Shown one piece after another: positions 22,615 through 32,020 of a DNA stretch of 64,000 bases (its first letter is position 1; every line of letters starts with the position of its first letter). Under the pieces are notes generated by a model. The model worked only from the letters and a program-made list of their open reading frames with translations. It was not told where the DNA came from and did no database searches. This DNA is from DASSYK01 sp036258315 (GTDB lineage Bacteria; Actinomycetota; Thermoleophilia; Solirubrobacterales; 70-9), in assembly GCA_036258315.1 (NCBI GenBank), contig DATADX010000031.1, positions 22,518-86,517 of the forward strand, read 5' to 3'. The position numbers and the translations under genes were made by a program.

Positions 22615-23856
22615 ATGCTGGTCGTGATCGAGGAGGCTCACCGCACCGACACGGGCCGGCAGCGGCATGCCAACGAGGACTCCTACTACGCAAGCGCCCC
22701 GGTGTTCGCGGTCGCCGACGGGATGGGCGGGGCGCAGGCCGGCGAGGTTGCGTCGCGAATCGCAGCCGGCGCCTTCGAGAAGGGGGTCGACAGCGAGGGA
22801 CCCGCCGAGGGCCAGCTCGAGACCATCGCTCTCGACGCGAACCGCGAGATCCACGAGCGCGCGCAGCGCGACTCGTCCCGTGCCGGAATGGGGACGACCC
22901 TGACGGCCGCGATGGTTCGGGGAAATGAGGTTGCGCTTAGCCACGTCGGCGACAGTCGCGCCTACGTGTTCCGCGACGGCGAGCTGAAGCGCCTCACCAA
23001 GGACCACTCGCTGGTGGAGGAGCTGCGCCGCCAGGGCCGCCTCACCGAGGAGGAGGCCGAGGAGCACCCGCAGCGCTCGATCATCACCCGCGCCCTCGGG
23101 CCCGAGCCCGAGGTGAACGTCGACACGATGACCGTCCCAGCCACGCCGGGCGACGTGTTCCTGCTCTGCAGCGACGGGCTCACGACGATGGTCTCCGACG
23201 AGGAGATCCGCAAGATCCTCTCCGAGGCTCGCAGCCTGCGCAGCGCTGTCAACAAGCTGATCGACGCCGCCAACAGCGGCGGCGGGCGCGACAACATCAC
23301 GGCCGTCGCGTTTCGTCTGGCCGAGGAAGGGGAGGCGCCCGACGAGGGCGCGACCCTGATCTCGCGCACGGCCGAGCAGGCCGGCCTCACCGCCGAGCGC
23401 GTCCGCCAGGCGGGCGACCGGCTCCGCGGGCAGGGTCCGATGCCGCTTCCGCACCGCCGCCGCCGCTGGCTGCGCGCGCTCGCGATCGTCGCCGCGGTCG
23501 CGGCGGTGATCGCCGGGGCGCTCCTGATCGGGCGCTCGATCTACTTCCTCGGAACGGACGAGGACGGCAGGGTGGCCGTCTACCGCGGCCTCCCCTACGA
23601 GCTGCCGCTCGGTGTCAACCTCTACTCCGAGCAGGAGTCGATCGGGGTCCAGGCCGGGGCGCTCAGCCCCGAGCGCCAGGACGTGGTCACCGAGCACAAG
23701 CTTCGCTCCCACGACGACGCCTACGACATCCTCGCCGACATCGAGGCAAACGAGGGCGCGGTGCCGCCGACCCCGGCCGCACCGGCGCCCGCCACGGCGA
23801 AGAAGAAGAAGCAGCAGCAGGCTGGGACCGCGAAGCAGGGCGCCGAGCAGCCTTGA
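22615..23856 (+). CDS. pstP: PP2C-family Ser/Thr phosphatase PstP
   Basis: 413 residues. Metal-dependent PPM catalytic domain over residues 1-240: RQRHANEDSYY, VADGMGGAQAGEVAS, SHVGDSRAYVFRDG, LLCSDGLT and GGGRDNITAV give the conserved Asp set. One membrane helix near residue 295 (ALAIVAAVAAVIAGALLI) and a ~100-residue exterior part with a Pro/Ala/Lys/Gln tail. Removes phosphates placed by the neighbouring kinases. Overlaps the next gene by 4 bases. Confidence 0.93.
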   Translation: MLVVIEEAHRTDTGRQRHANEDSYYASAPVFAVADGMGGAQAGEVASRIAAGAFEKGVDSEGPAEGQLETIALDANREIHERAQRDSSRAGMGTTLTAAMVRGNEVALSHVGDSRAYVFRDGELKRLTKDHSLVEELRRQGRLTEEEAEEHPQRSIITRALGPEPEVNVDTMTVPATPGDVFLLCSDGLTTMVSDEEIRKILSEARSLRSAVNKLIDAANSGGGRDNITAVAFRLAEEGEAPDEGATLISRTAEQAGLTAERVRQAGDRLRGQGPMPLPHRRRRWLRALAIVAAVAAVIAGALLIGRSIYFLGTDEDGRVAVYRGLPYELPLGVNLYSEQESIGVQAGALSPERQDVVTEHKLRSHDDAYDILADIEANEGAVPPTPAAPAPATAKKKKQQQAGTAKQGAEQP

Positions 23857-25208
23857 GCGCCCGCTCGCGCGAACTCCTCGCCCTGATCCCGGTCGCGTTG
23901 CTGGTCACGGCCGGGTTCACCGCCGTCCTGATCACCGAGTCCGACCAGATCGGCGACCTGAGCGTCTTCTACGGCGCCTACTTCCTCGGCCTCTGCCTGG
24001 TCACGCACCTCGTGATCCGGGCGCGGCTCCCCGACGCCGACCCGTTCCTGTTCCCGCTCGTGGCGCTGCTTGCGGCCTTCGGCGTCGTGATGCTGTTCCG
24101 CCTGGACGAGGGGCTGGCGCGCGATCAGGCGAACTGGTTCGTGCTCGGCCTCGTCCTGTTCTCGCTGACGATCATCCTCCTGCGCGACTACGAGGCGCTC
24201 GAGCGCTATCGCTATCTGATCGCGATCGCCGGGATCGCGCTGCTGCTGTTGCCGCGGATCCCAGGAATCGGAGAGACGACCAACGAGGCGTTCCTGAGCG
24301 TCAAGGTGGGCTCGCTCTCGTTCCAACCGACCGAGCTGGCGAAGATCTGCATCGTCGTCTTCCTCGCCAGCTACCTGAACGAACGCCGCGAGGTGCTCGT
24401 GGTCGGGGCGCGAAGGGTCGCCGGAATCGTCGTTCCCCCGCTCAAGCACCTCGGGCCCCTGCTCGTGATCTGGGGCGCGGCGATGGTGATGCTCGTGTTC
24501 ATCCGCGACCTCGGCAGCTCGCTGATGTTCTTCGGCGCCTTCCTGGCGATGATCTACGTCGCCACCGGCCGGATCTCGTTCGTGCTCGTCGGCCTGGCGC
24601 TGTTCGCCGCCGGCGCCTGGTTCTTCGCGAACACCATCGGCCACGTCCAGGAGCGGTTCGACATCTGGCTCGACCCCTTCCACGACGCCGGCGACACCGG
24701 CTACCAGGTCGCCCAGTCCCTGTTCGCGCAGGCCGACGGCGGCCTATTCGGGAGCGGCCTCGGGGAGTCGCTGGTGCAGCTCCCCGGCGCCTCGCCGAAG
24801 TGCGTCGAGGAGTTCCCCAACTGCGGCGCGATCCTGCCTGCGCCCCACACCGACTTCATCTACGCCGTGATCGTGAACGAGCTCGGCCTGTTCGGCGGCG
24901 GCGCCGTGATCCTGATCTACGCGCTGATCGCCGAGCGCGGCTTCAAGACCGCGATCCTCGCCGAGGACGGGTTCTCGAAGCTGCTCGCGACCGGGCTGAC
25001 GACGATCATCGCGCTGCAGGCCTTCGTGATCATCGGCGGCGTCACCCGCGTGATCCCGCTGACGGGCGTGACGCTGCCGTTCATCAGCTACGGGGGCAGC
25101 TCGATCGTCGCCAACTTCATTCTCCTGGCGCTGCTTTTGCTGGTCTCCGACAAGGCGCGGCGCCGCGCCCGCCGCGAGGCCGAGGCAATCGAGGCGGAGT
25201 ACGCATGA
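23853..25208 (+). CDS. rodA: FtsW/RodA/SpoVE-family glycan polymerase
   Basis: 451 residues, TTG start inside the pstP stop. About 12 membrane helices with family signatures: VGSLSFQPTELAKI, FIRDLGSSLMFFGAFL with the essential Asp region, TDFIYAVIVNELGLFGG and VTLPFISYGGSS. SEDS transglycosylase that polymerises lipid II, partnered with the transpeptidase encoded immediately downstream. A RodA role rather than FtsW is inferred from the operon. Confidence 0.92.
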   Translation: MSARSRELLALIPVALLVTAGFTAVLITESDQIGDLSVFYGAYFLGLCLVTHLVIRARLPDADPFLFPLVALLAAFGVVMLFRLDEGLARDQANWFVLGLVLFSLTIILLRDYEALERYRYLIAIAGIALLLLPRIPGIGETTNEAFLSVKVGSLSFQPTELAKICIVVFLASYLNERREVLVVGARRVAGIVVPPLKHLGPLLVIWGAAMVMLVFIRDLGSSLMFFGAFLAMIYVATGRISFVLVGLALFAAGAWFFANTIGHVQERFDIWLDPFHDAGDTGYQVAQSLFAQADGGLFGSGLGESLVQLPGASPKCVEEFPNCGAILPAPHTDFIYAVIVNELGLFGGGAVILIYALIAERGFKTAILAEDGFSKLLATGLTTIIALQAFVIIGGVTRVIPLTGVTLPFISYGGSSIVANFILLALLLLVSDKARRRARREAEAIEAEYA

Positions 25209-26662
25209 ACACGCCGATCATCAAGCTGTTCGGCGTCGTCATCGTCCTCTACGCGCTCCTGTTCGGCTTCACGTCGTACTGGTCGATCTTCGACGCGGAG
25301 GGGCTCGAGAACAACGTCGCCAACAAGCGGCCGCTGCTCGAGGAGCAGCAGATCGACCGGGGCGACATCCTCGCGTCCGACGGCTCGGTGATCGCGACCT
25401 CGAGGCCGCGCGGGGAAGGCTCCGACAGGGTCTTCATCCGCGAGTACCCGGAGGGAGGACTGTTCGGAAACCCGATCGGCTACAGCTTCGTCGAGCGCGG
25501 CCGGGTCGGCTTCGAGCTCTCCCACAACGACGAGCTCGTCGGCAACAAGACGGAGTTCCTGTCGATCCTCGACGAGCTCCGCGGGCAGGTCCAGGAGGGC
25601 GACCACGTCCAGTCCTCGCTCGACCCGGAGGCCCAGCAGACCGCCCTCGACGCGCTCGGCGGGCAGCAGGGCTCGGTGGTCGCGATGGTGCCCTCGACCG
25701 GCGAGATCAGGGCGATGGTCAGCGTCCCGACGTACGACCCGAACGACGTGGTCAACTCGCGCGCATTCGAGGCGCTCAACGAGGACGAGAACGCGCCCCT
25801 GTTCAACCGCGCAACCCAGGCCGGCTACCAGCCCGGCTCGACGATGAAGGTCGTCACCGCGACCGCCGCCCTGGACAGCGGCGAGTTCGAGCCGAGCTCG
25901 ACGCTCGACGCCGGTTCCCCCGTGGAGATCTCCGGCGTGCCGCTCGAGAACGCGGGTGGCCAGAGCTTCGGGGAGATCGACATGGAGACCGCGCTGACCA
26001 ACTCGGTCAACACCTACTGGGCCCAGGTGGGCGAGGAGCTCGGCACCGACACGATGTACAAGTACATGGACCGGTTCGGGTTCAACGAGCAGCCGCCGCT
26101 CGACTATCCCAGCTTCCAGATCGCGCCCTCCGGCGAGTTCGCCGACGGAAGGCTGCTCGGGCCTGGCTCCGACCAGATCGACGTCGGCCGGATGGCGATC
26201 GGACAGGACAAGCTCAACGTCACCCCGCTGCAGATGGCGATGGTCGCGTCCGCCGTCGCCAACGACGGCGAGCTGATGGAGCCGCGGCTGTGGTCGAAGG
26301 TGATCGACCCCGACGGCCGCGAGGATGAGCTCGACCCCGAGCGGCAGAGCCGGGTGATGAGCGAGGAGACCGCCAACACCCTGACCGAGATGATGACCGA
26401 CGTCGTCAACGAGGGAACGGGCGGCGCTGCGGCTCTCGCCGAGGATCAGGTCGCCGGCAAGACCGGGACCGCCGAGATCGACATCCCCCGCAGCATCAAC
26501 CAGGCCTGGTTCATCGGCTTCGCCCCCGCCGACGACCCGCAAATCGCCGTCGCGGCGACGGTCGAGCGGACGAGCGGTCAGGGCGGTACGGTGGCCGCGC
26601 CGATCGCTCAGCAGGTCCTCGAGGTGCTGCTGGCGAACGGCGGCGAAAACGGCGATGAATAG
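25205..26662 (+). CDS. pbpA: Class B penicillin-binding protein (transpeptidase)
   Basis: 485 residues. N-terminal membrane anchor, a short non-catalytic domain with DRGDILASDG, then transpeptidase domain with SxxK in PGSTMK (Ser212), SVN at 267-269 and KTG at 419-421. Cross-links glycan made by the adjacent SEDS protein. Like other PbpA proteins of this operon type it lacks PASTA repeats. Start ATG overlaps the upstream stop. Confidence 0.94.
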   Translation: MNTPIIKLFGVVIVLYALLFGFTSYWSIFDAEGLENNVANKRPLLEEQQIDRGDILASDGSVIATSRPRGEGSDRVFIREYPEGGLFGNPIGYSFVERGRVGFELSHNDELVGNKTEFLSILDELRGQVQEGDHVQSSLDPEAQQTALDALGGQQGSVVAMVPSTGEIRAMVSVPTYDPNDVVNSRAFEALNEDENAPLFNRATQAGYQPGSTMKVVTATAALDSGEFEPSSTLDAGSPVEISGVPLENAGGQSFGEIDMETALTNSVNTYWAQVGEELGTDTMYKYMDRFGFNEQPPLDYPSFQIAPSGEFADGRLLGPGSDQIDVGRMAIGQDKLNVTPLQMAMVASAVANDGELMEPRLWSKVIDPDGREDELDPERQSRVMSEETANTLTEMMTDVVNEGTGGAAALAEDQVAGKTGTAEIDIPRSINQAWFIGFAPADDPQIAVAATVERTSGQGGTVAAPIAQQVLEVLLANGGENGDE

Positions 26663-26677
26663 GGGGACGCGGGGCTG

Positions 26678-28525
26678 ATGGCGACGGCGAGCAAGGGAAC
26701 GGTCGTCGACGAGCGCTACACGCTCGAGCGCAAGATCGGCAGCGGGGGAATGGCGGACGTCTGGCTTGCGCGCGACCAGGAACTCGACCGCGACGTCGCC
26801 GTGAAGATCCTCCACGACCGCTTCGCCCAGGACAGGGAGTTCGTCGAGCGCTTCCGCCGCGAGGCGCAGTCGGCGGCAGGGCTGCAGCACCCGAACGTGG
26901 TCAGCATCTTCGACCGGGGCGAGTTCGACGCCACGTACTTCATCGCGATGGAGTACGTGGAGGGACCGCAGCTGAAGGAGCTCGTCACGAAGGGGATGAG
27001 CACCGAGGAGGCGATCGCGTACACGCGTCAGGTCCTGAACGCCGCACGCTTCGCCCACCGCAAGGGAATCGTCCACCGAGACCTGAAGCCCCAGAACGTG
27101 CTGATCGACGAGGACGGGCGCGCCCGCGTCGCCGACTTCGGGATCGCGCGCGGCGAGAGCTCCGACATCACCGCGACCGGGTCGGTGATGGGGACGGCGC
27201 AGTACCTGTCGCCCGAGCAGGCGCAGGGCAAGGAGACGACGCCCCGCTCGGACATCTACTCGATCGGCGTGATCCTCTACGAGGCGCTGACGGGCCGCGT
27301 CCCGTTCCAGGGTGACAGCGCCGTCGCGGTGGCGCTGAAGCAGGTCTCCGAGCAGCCGCGGCGCCCGAGCGCGATTAACCCGAAGGTGCCGCCGGCGCTC
27401 GACGCGGTCGTGATGCGGGCGCTCGCGAAGGATCCCGAGGCCCGCTTCAAGAACGTCGACGCCTTCCTGAAGGCCCTCGATGCCGCCGAGCGGGCCCCGG
27501 ACGCCCCGCGACCGGAGGACACGGCGGCGTTCGCGGCGGTCTCGCCGGAGGGGGAGCACGAGGGCGCCGGCGCGCCGCCCGAGGACTACGACCAAGACGA
27601 CGAAGACGAGGAGGCAGAGCGCCGCCGCCGGCGCCGCCGGCGCTGGGCGCTGCTCGCGCTGCTCGCGGCCGGCGTCGCCGCGCTGGTCGCCTACGCGCTG
27701 ACCCGGCCGGATCAGGTCCAGGTCCCGAACGTGATCGCCCAGGACGTGGGGACGGCGACCGAGCTCCTCGAACGAGACGGCTTCGACGTCGACACGGTGC
27801 CGCGGCCGAGCGAGGCGCCTCCCGACACAGTCACCGAGCAGGACCCGATCCCGGGCGAGCAGGTCGACGAGGGTTCGACCGTGACCGTCACGGTCAGCAG
27901 CGGCCCGACGATCGTGGAGGTCCCGGATGTCTCCGGTCAGAACGAGCGCAACGCGACCGCCGCGCTCGAGGAGCTCGGCCTGCTCGTCGACCCGGCGTTC
28001 GCGTTCTCCGACGCCGTTCCCAAGGGCCGCGCGATCGGGACCGAGCCCGCCGCCGGGACGCGGCTGCCGAGCGACTCGACCGTGCGGCTGCTGATCTCGC
28101 GCGGCTCGAACCGGGTCGAGGTCCCGAACGTCGTCGGCCTCACCGACCGACAGGCTCTGGCGGCCCTGAATCGGGCCGAGCTCGGAGGGAGCCTCGTGCA
28201 GCGCGAGGACGCGGCCCCGGCCCGCCGGGTGATCGGCCAGAGCCCGGGAGCCGGACAGCTCGTCAAGGCGGGGACGCAGGTCACCGTGTTCGTCTCGAGC
28301 GGCGCGATCAGGGTCCCCGACGTCGTCGGCGCGCTCCGCAAGACGGCGATCAACCGCCTGAAGAAGGCCGGGTTCGTCGTCTCGATCACGATGCAGGAGA
28401 CCGACGACACGACCCAGGTCGGGCACGTCCTCACCCAGTTCCCGCCAGGCGGCTCACGCGGCCAGCGCGGCGACACAGTCACTATCTCGGTCGGGATCGC
28501 CGCGCCGGTGACGACGACGCCATGA
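26678..28525 (+). CDS. pknB: Ser/Thr protein kinase PknB with four PASTA repeats
   Basis: 615 residues. Kinase domain 1-275 with GSGGMADVWL, Lys43, HRDLKPQN (Asp135), DFGIAR (Asp153), APE-equivalent SPEQ. An acidic juxtamembrane stretch, an Arg cluster (ERRRRRRRRW), one helix near 322-344, then four PASTA units (PNVIAQD, PDVSGQN, PNVVGLT, PDVVGAL) that bind muropeptide or lipid II in relatives. Master wall-growth kinase. Its stop overlaps ddl at ATGA. Confidence 0.95.
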   Translation: MATASKGTVVDERYTLERKIGSGGMADVWLARDQELDRDVAVKILHDRFAQDREFVERFRREAQSAAGLQHPNVVSIFDRGEFDATYFIAMEYVEGPQLKELVTKGMSTEEAIAYTRQVLNAARFAHRKGIVHRDLKPQNVLIDEDGRARVADFGIARGESSDITATGSVMGTAQYLSPEQAQGKETTPRSDIYSIGVILYEALTGRVPFQGDSAVAVALKQVSEQPRRPSAINPKVPPALDAVVMRALAKDPEARFKNVDAFLKALDAAERAPDAPRPEDTAAFAAVSPEGEHEGAGAPPEDYDQDDEDEEAERRRRRRRRWALLALLAAGVAALVAYALTRPDQVQVPNVIAQDVGTATELLERDGFDVDTVPRPSEAPPDTVTEQDPIPGEQVDEGSTVTVTVSSGPTIVEVPDVSGQNERNATAALEELGLLVDPAFAFSDAVPKGRAIGTEPAAGTRLPSDSTVRLLISRGSNRVEVPNVVGLTDRQALAALNRAELGGSLVQREDAAPARRVIGQSPGAGQLVKAGTQVTVFVSSGAIRVPDVVGALRKTAINRLKKAGFVVSITMQETDDTTQVGHVLTQFPPGGSRGQRGDTVTISVGIAAPVTTTP

Positions 28526-29484
28526 GGGTCGCCGTCCTCCGCGGCGGGCGCTCGAGCGAGCACGACGTCTCGCTGAGATCGGGGAGCGCGGTCGCCGGCG
28601 GGCTCGAGCAGGCCGGCCACGAGGTGATCGACGTCGTGATCGACCGCGAGGGCCGCTGGCTCGCTGACGGCGAGCTCGTCTCGATCCTTCCGGGCGGCGG
28701 GCTGCTCGACTGCGAGGTCGCCTTCCCGGTCCTCCACGGCCCCGGGGGGGAGGACGGCAGCGTCCAGGGAGCGCTCGAGGTGGCCGACGTCCCCTACGTC
28801 GGCTCCGACGTCGAGTCTTCGGCCGTCTGCCTCGACAAGCTCGTCTTCAAGCGCCTGCTCCGCGACCGCAGCCTGCCCCAGGTCGACTTCTGCGAGGCGG
28901 GGGAGGCCGGCTGGCGCGGCCACGCGGCGGCGCTGCGGGCGCCGCTCTGGGTGAAGCCGGCGCGGCTCGGCTCCAGCGTCGGGATCAGCAAGTTGGAGCA
29001 CCCCGGCGACCTGGACGCCGCGATCGAGGCCGCGCGCCGCCACGACCCCCGCGTGATCGTCGAGGCCTCCGGGGCAGGGCGAGAGGTCGAGTGCTCCGTG
29101 CTCGGCCACTCGGAGCTGACCGTGTCGGTGCCCGGAGGGATCGACGCCCACGCCGACTGGTACGACTTCGAGGCGAAGTACTCGCCGGGCGGGATGGACC
29201 TGGTCGTCCCCGCTCCGATCGGCGAGGCCGCGGCCGAGCGGGTCCGGGAGCTCGCGGCGCAGGTGTTCCGGCTCTGCGGCTGCAGCGGCCTCGCCCGGTG
29301 CGACTTCTTCGTCGACGGCGAGCGCGTGCTCGTCAACGAGCTCAACACGATCCCCGGCTTCACCGAGACGAGCGTCTACGCGAAGCTGCTCGAGGCGAGC
29401 GGGATCGCCTATCCCGACCTCTGCGACCGCCTCGTCCGGCTCGCGATCGAGAAGCACGAGGACTCCCGCTCGTACGAGTTCTAG
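28522..29484 (+). CDS. ddl: D-alanine--D-alanine ligase, second copy
   Basis: 320 residues. ATP-grasp signatures: GGRSSEHDVSLRSG, HGPGGEDGSVQG, VKPARLGSSVGI, VNELNTIPGFTETS. The omega loop has FEAKYS with Tyr, predicting D-Ala-D-Ala. Translationally coupled to pknB (ATGA overlap), so its expression follows the PASTA-kinase operon, unlike the copy at 350-1300. It could be the wall-dedicated enzyme; roles of the two copies cannot be separated by sequence. Confidence 0.93.
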   Translation: MRVAVLRGGRSSEHDVSLRSGSAVAGGLEQAGHEVIDVVIDREGRWLADGELVSILPGGGLLDCEVAFPVLHGPGGEDGSVQGALEVADVPYVGSDVESSAVCLDKLVFKRLLRDRSLPQVDFCEAGEAGWRGHAAALRAPLWVKPARLGSSVGISKLEHPGDLDAAIEAARRHDPRVIVEASGAGREVECSVLGHSELTVSVPGGIDAHADWYDFEAKYSPGGMDLVVPAPIGEAAAERVRELAAQVFRLCGCSGLARCDFFVDGERVLVNELNTIPGFTETSVYAKLLEASGIAYPDLCDRLVRLAIEKHEDSRSYEF

Positions 29485-29518
29485 CGCCGGATCACGCTCG
29501 CGCTGATCGGGCTCGGCG

Positions 29519-31015
29519 TCAGCCGGCCCCCACCAGCTTGATGTCGCTGACCTCCGCCTGGTACCCGGAGCCGTCCTCGGACTCGGGGAGCAGCGTGAAC
29601 CAGATCAGGTAGAAGCGCGACGCGGCCCGGCTCGTCAGCTCGATCCGCTGCTGCGCGCCGACGCCGTCGGCCTCGCCAACGAGGGTCCAGCCGTCGAGGT
29701 CCTCGGGCGGGCTCGTGGCGCCGGGCGCCGAATAGATCTGAACGTCGGACCCGGCGGTGCCCTGGCGTAGCTCCACCCCGAAGACCTCGGCCGATTCGGC
29801 CGTCTCGACGAACAGCCCGACGCCGGGCTTGCCGATGTCGACCGTCTCGTAGTTCTCGGTCGTCCAGGCCGTCCCGGTCGGGTTCGAGTCGATCGCGAGC
29901 GGGGCCTCCTCCGAGTGCTCGCCGCCGGTCCCGAACGGGTCGAAGTCGGTGGCGCTCTCGATCTTCACCGCCGGGGCCGCGGCCTTCCCCTCCTCGTCCC
30001 CGCCGCCGAGGTCGTCGAGGCTGTCGCGGCCGAAGATCAGCGCCGCGGCGATCAGCGCGACTCCGATCACCCCCATCGCGATTCCGAAGCCGGACATCCG
30101 CCGCCCGCCGGCGAGCCGCCGGCGCGAGCGCGGCACCGAGTCGAGCACCGTGGTCGCCTCGCCGGTCACCCCGCCGCCGCGGGCCGCCTCGACCTCGAGG
30201 GTGGCCTCGAGGTCGCGGACCATCTCGCCGACCGATCCGTAGCGGTCCCGCGGGTCCTTGGTCGTGGCGCGGTCGATCACCGAGGCGACCGCGGCGGAGA
30301 CTTCGGGACGCTTGACCAGCACGTCGGGGAGCGGTTCGTTGACGTGCTTCATCGCCACCCCGACCTGGGTCTCGGCCTGGAACGGGACGTCGCCGACCAG
30401 CATCTCGTAGAGGACGATCCCGAGCGAGTAGACGTCCGAGCGCTCGTCGACTTCCTCGCCCATCGCCTGCTCAGGAGAGACGTAGTCGGTGGTGCCGAGG
30501 ACGCGGCCGGTCGCGGTCATTCCCTGCCCTTCGAGCGAACGGGCGATCCCGAAGTCGGTCACCTTGGCGCGGCCGTCGCGGTCGATCAGCACGTTCTGCG
30601 GCTTCACGTCGCGGTGCACGAGCTTGCGGCTGTGTGCGGCGATCAGCCCGCGCCCGATCTCGATCGCGTACGCGATCGCCTCGTCGATCGGCATCTCCTC
30701 CTCGTCCTCGATTCGTTTCTTCAGCGTGTCGCCCTCGACGTACTCGAACACGATGAAGGGCCGCCCCTCGTCCTCGCCGGCATCGATCACCCCGACGAGG
30801 TTGGGGTGCGAGAGGCGGGCCGCGGCGCGTGCCTCGCGGCGGAACCGCTCGAGCTGGTCCGCCTCCTCGGAGATCTCGCGGTGCAGCAGCTTCACCGCCA
30901 CCGGGCGGTCGAGGACCTCGTCCTGGGCGAGGTAGACGGTCGACATCCCCCCAGATCCGAGCTTCGACTCGAGCCGGTAGCGCCCAGACAGAAGGGTTCC
31001 GCTCAAGCTGGCCAT
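29519..31015 (-). CDS. Membrane Ser/Thr protein kinase with jelly-roll-like ectodomain
   Basis: 498 residues. Complete N-terminal kinase: GSGGMSTVYL, VAVKLL, VHRDVKPQN, DFGIAR. One membrane helix (GIAMGVIGVALIAAALIFG) near residue 320. The exterior ~150 residues lack PASTA units; segments SNPTGTAWTTENYE, VGLFVETAESAEVFGVELR and FYLIWFTLLPE resemble the F5/8C or MviN-like jelly-roll ectodomain. Faces the pknB operon tail to tail, 34 bases from ddl. A third kinase in 11.5 kb, probably sensing a different ligand. Confidence 0.85.
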   Translation of the reverse strand: MASLSGTLLSGRYRLESKLGSGGMSTVYLAQDEVLDRPVAVKLLHREISEEADQLERFRREARAAARLSHPNLVGVIDAGEDEGRPFIVFEYVEGDTLKKRIEDEEEMPIDEAIAYAIEIGRGLIAAHSRKLVHRDVKPQNVLIDRDGRAKVTDFGIARSLEGQGMTATGRVLGTTDYVSPEQAMGEEVDERSDVYSLGIVLYEMLVGDVPFQAETQVGVAMKHVNEPLPDVLVKRPEVSAAVASVIDRATTKDPRDRYGSVGEMVRDLEATLEVEAARGGGVTGEATTVLDSVPRSRRRLAGGRRMSGFGIAMGVIGVALIAAALIFGRDSLDDLGGGDEEGKAAAPAVKIESATDFDPFGTGGEHSEEAPLAIDSNPTGTAWTTENYETVDIGKPGVGLFVETAESAEVFGVELRQGTAGSDVQIYSAPGATSPPEDLDGWTLVGEADGVGAQQRIELTSRAASRFYLIWFTLLPESEDGSGYQAEVSDIKLVGAG

Positions 31016-31053
31016 TCTCGGATCATGCTCATCTGTCTGTATTTTCGCCGCGC

Positions 31054-31076
31054 GGGGGCTCCGCCTGGGAGCCCCC
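31054..31076. repeat. Perfect GC-rich hairpin in a divergent promoter region
   Basis: GGGGGCTCC (31054-31062) and GGAGCCCCC (31068-31076) form a perfect 9-bp stem with a 5-base loop, followed by TT. It lies between the divergent kinase (start 31015) and DsbA-like gene (start 31087), ten bases before the latter's ATG. It could insulate the two promoters or fold in the 5' leader. Confidence 0.5.
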
Positions 31077-31086
31077 TTCCAGAATC

Positions 31087-31965
31087 ATGCCTGCACGCGC
31101 CCGTGTCTACACCGATCCCGCCTGCTCCTGGTCATGGGGAGCGGAGCCGATGCTGCGCAGGCTGATGTGGGAGTTCGACGGCGAGCTCGAGTTCACCTGG
31201 GTGATGGGCGGGCTGGCCCGCCGGTACGGGAGCGAGTACCGCGACACCGAGGGCGCGATCGGCGAGGGCCCCGACTGCTACGCGGACCTGATCTCGCACT
31301 GGCTCGACGTCGGCGCGGCCACCGGGATGCCCTCCGACCCGCGGATCTGGACGGAGAGCCCGCTTCTCTCGACCTACCCGGCCTGCCAGGCGGCCGTCGC
31401 CGCCTCCCAGCAGGGACCCGAGGCGGGATACCGCTACCTGCGCCGCCTCCGCGAGGGGATCATGTTCGGGCGCCGCAAGCTCGACCACGCCGACGCGTTG
31501 CTGGCGGAGGCGGGACCGGCGGGACTCGACCGCGCCCGGTTCGAGATCGACCTGAACTCCGACGCGATCACCGAGGCCTTCGGCGCCGACCTCGACGAGG
31601 TTCGGGCTCCACCCGACGAGGCCCGCGCCGCGCACGCGGTTCGCACGACCGAGGGCCACGAGCGCCTCACCTTTCAAAGCCTTCTTTTCGAGGGCGAGGA
31701 CGGCTCCCGCCGCTGGGTGTTCGACGGGCGGGACATGAGGGCGCTCCGCGCGGCCGCCCTCGCAGCCGGCTCGACCCAGGTCAACTCGGGCGCCCTCGAG
31801 CCGCTCGAGGCGATCGCGCGGTTCGGCAGCTGCGCCACCCGCGAGCTCGAGGAGCTCTCCGGACGGCCGCGTCCGGTGCTGGAGGCGGACCTGTGGGCGC
31901 TTGCCCGGGACTGGAGGCTGAGGCCGGTCCCGGTGCTGACAGGGACCCTCTGGGAGCCCGCCTAG
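31087..31965 (+). CDS. DsbA-family thioredoxin-fold protein
   Basis: 292 residues. N-terminal RVYTDPACSWSWGAEPMLRRL matches the start of FrnE/YjbH-like DsbA-family proteins, including the WG-EP after the active site. The usual CxxC is CSWS here: the second Cys is Ser, so a simple dithiol oxidase role is doubtful. C-terminal ~90 residues contain a winged-helix-like region (LEELSGRPRPVLEADLWAL). No signal peptide. YjbH homologues act as ClpXP adaptors, which would fit a cytoplasmic protein without CxxC; that is inference. Confidence 0.7.
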   Translation: MPARARVYTDPACSWSWGAEPMLRRLMWEFDGELEFTWVMGGLARRYGSEYRDTEGAIGEGPDCYADLISHWLDVGAATGMPSDPRIWTESPLLSTYPACQAAVAASQQGPEAGYRYLRRLREGIMFGRRKLDHADALLAEAGPAGLDRARFEIDLNSDAITEAFGADLDEVRAPPDEARAAHAVRTTEGHERLTFQSLLFEGEDGSRRWVFDGRDMRALRAAALAAGSTQVNSGALEPLEAIARFGSCATRELEELSGRPRPVLEADLWALARDWRLRPVPVLTGTLWEPA

Positions 31966-32020
31966 GCCAAGATCGTGCGGTTCTGGTCGCTATGGCGTCC
32001 CTGAGCGCATGATCGCCGGG

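Noticed and set aside
25088..28426. A 1112-residue open frame antisense to pbpA and pknB
   Set aside because: Shadow of two well-supported genes; Arg/Asp/His/Leu-biased composition and no domain.
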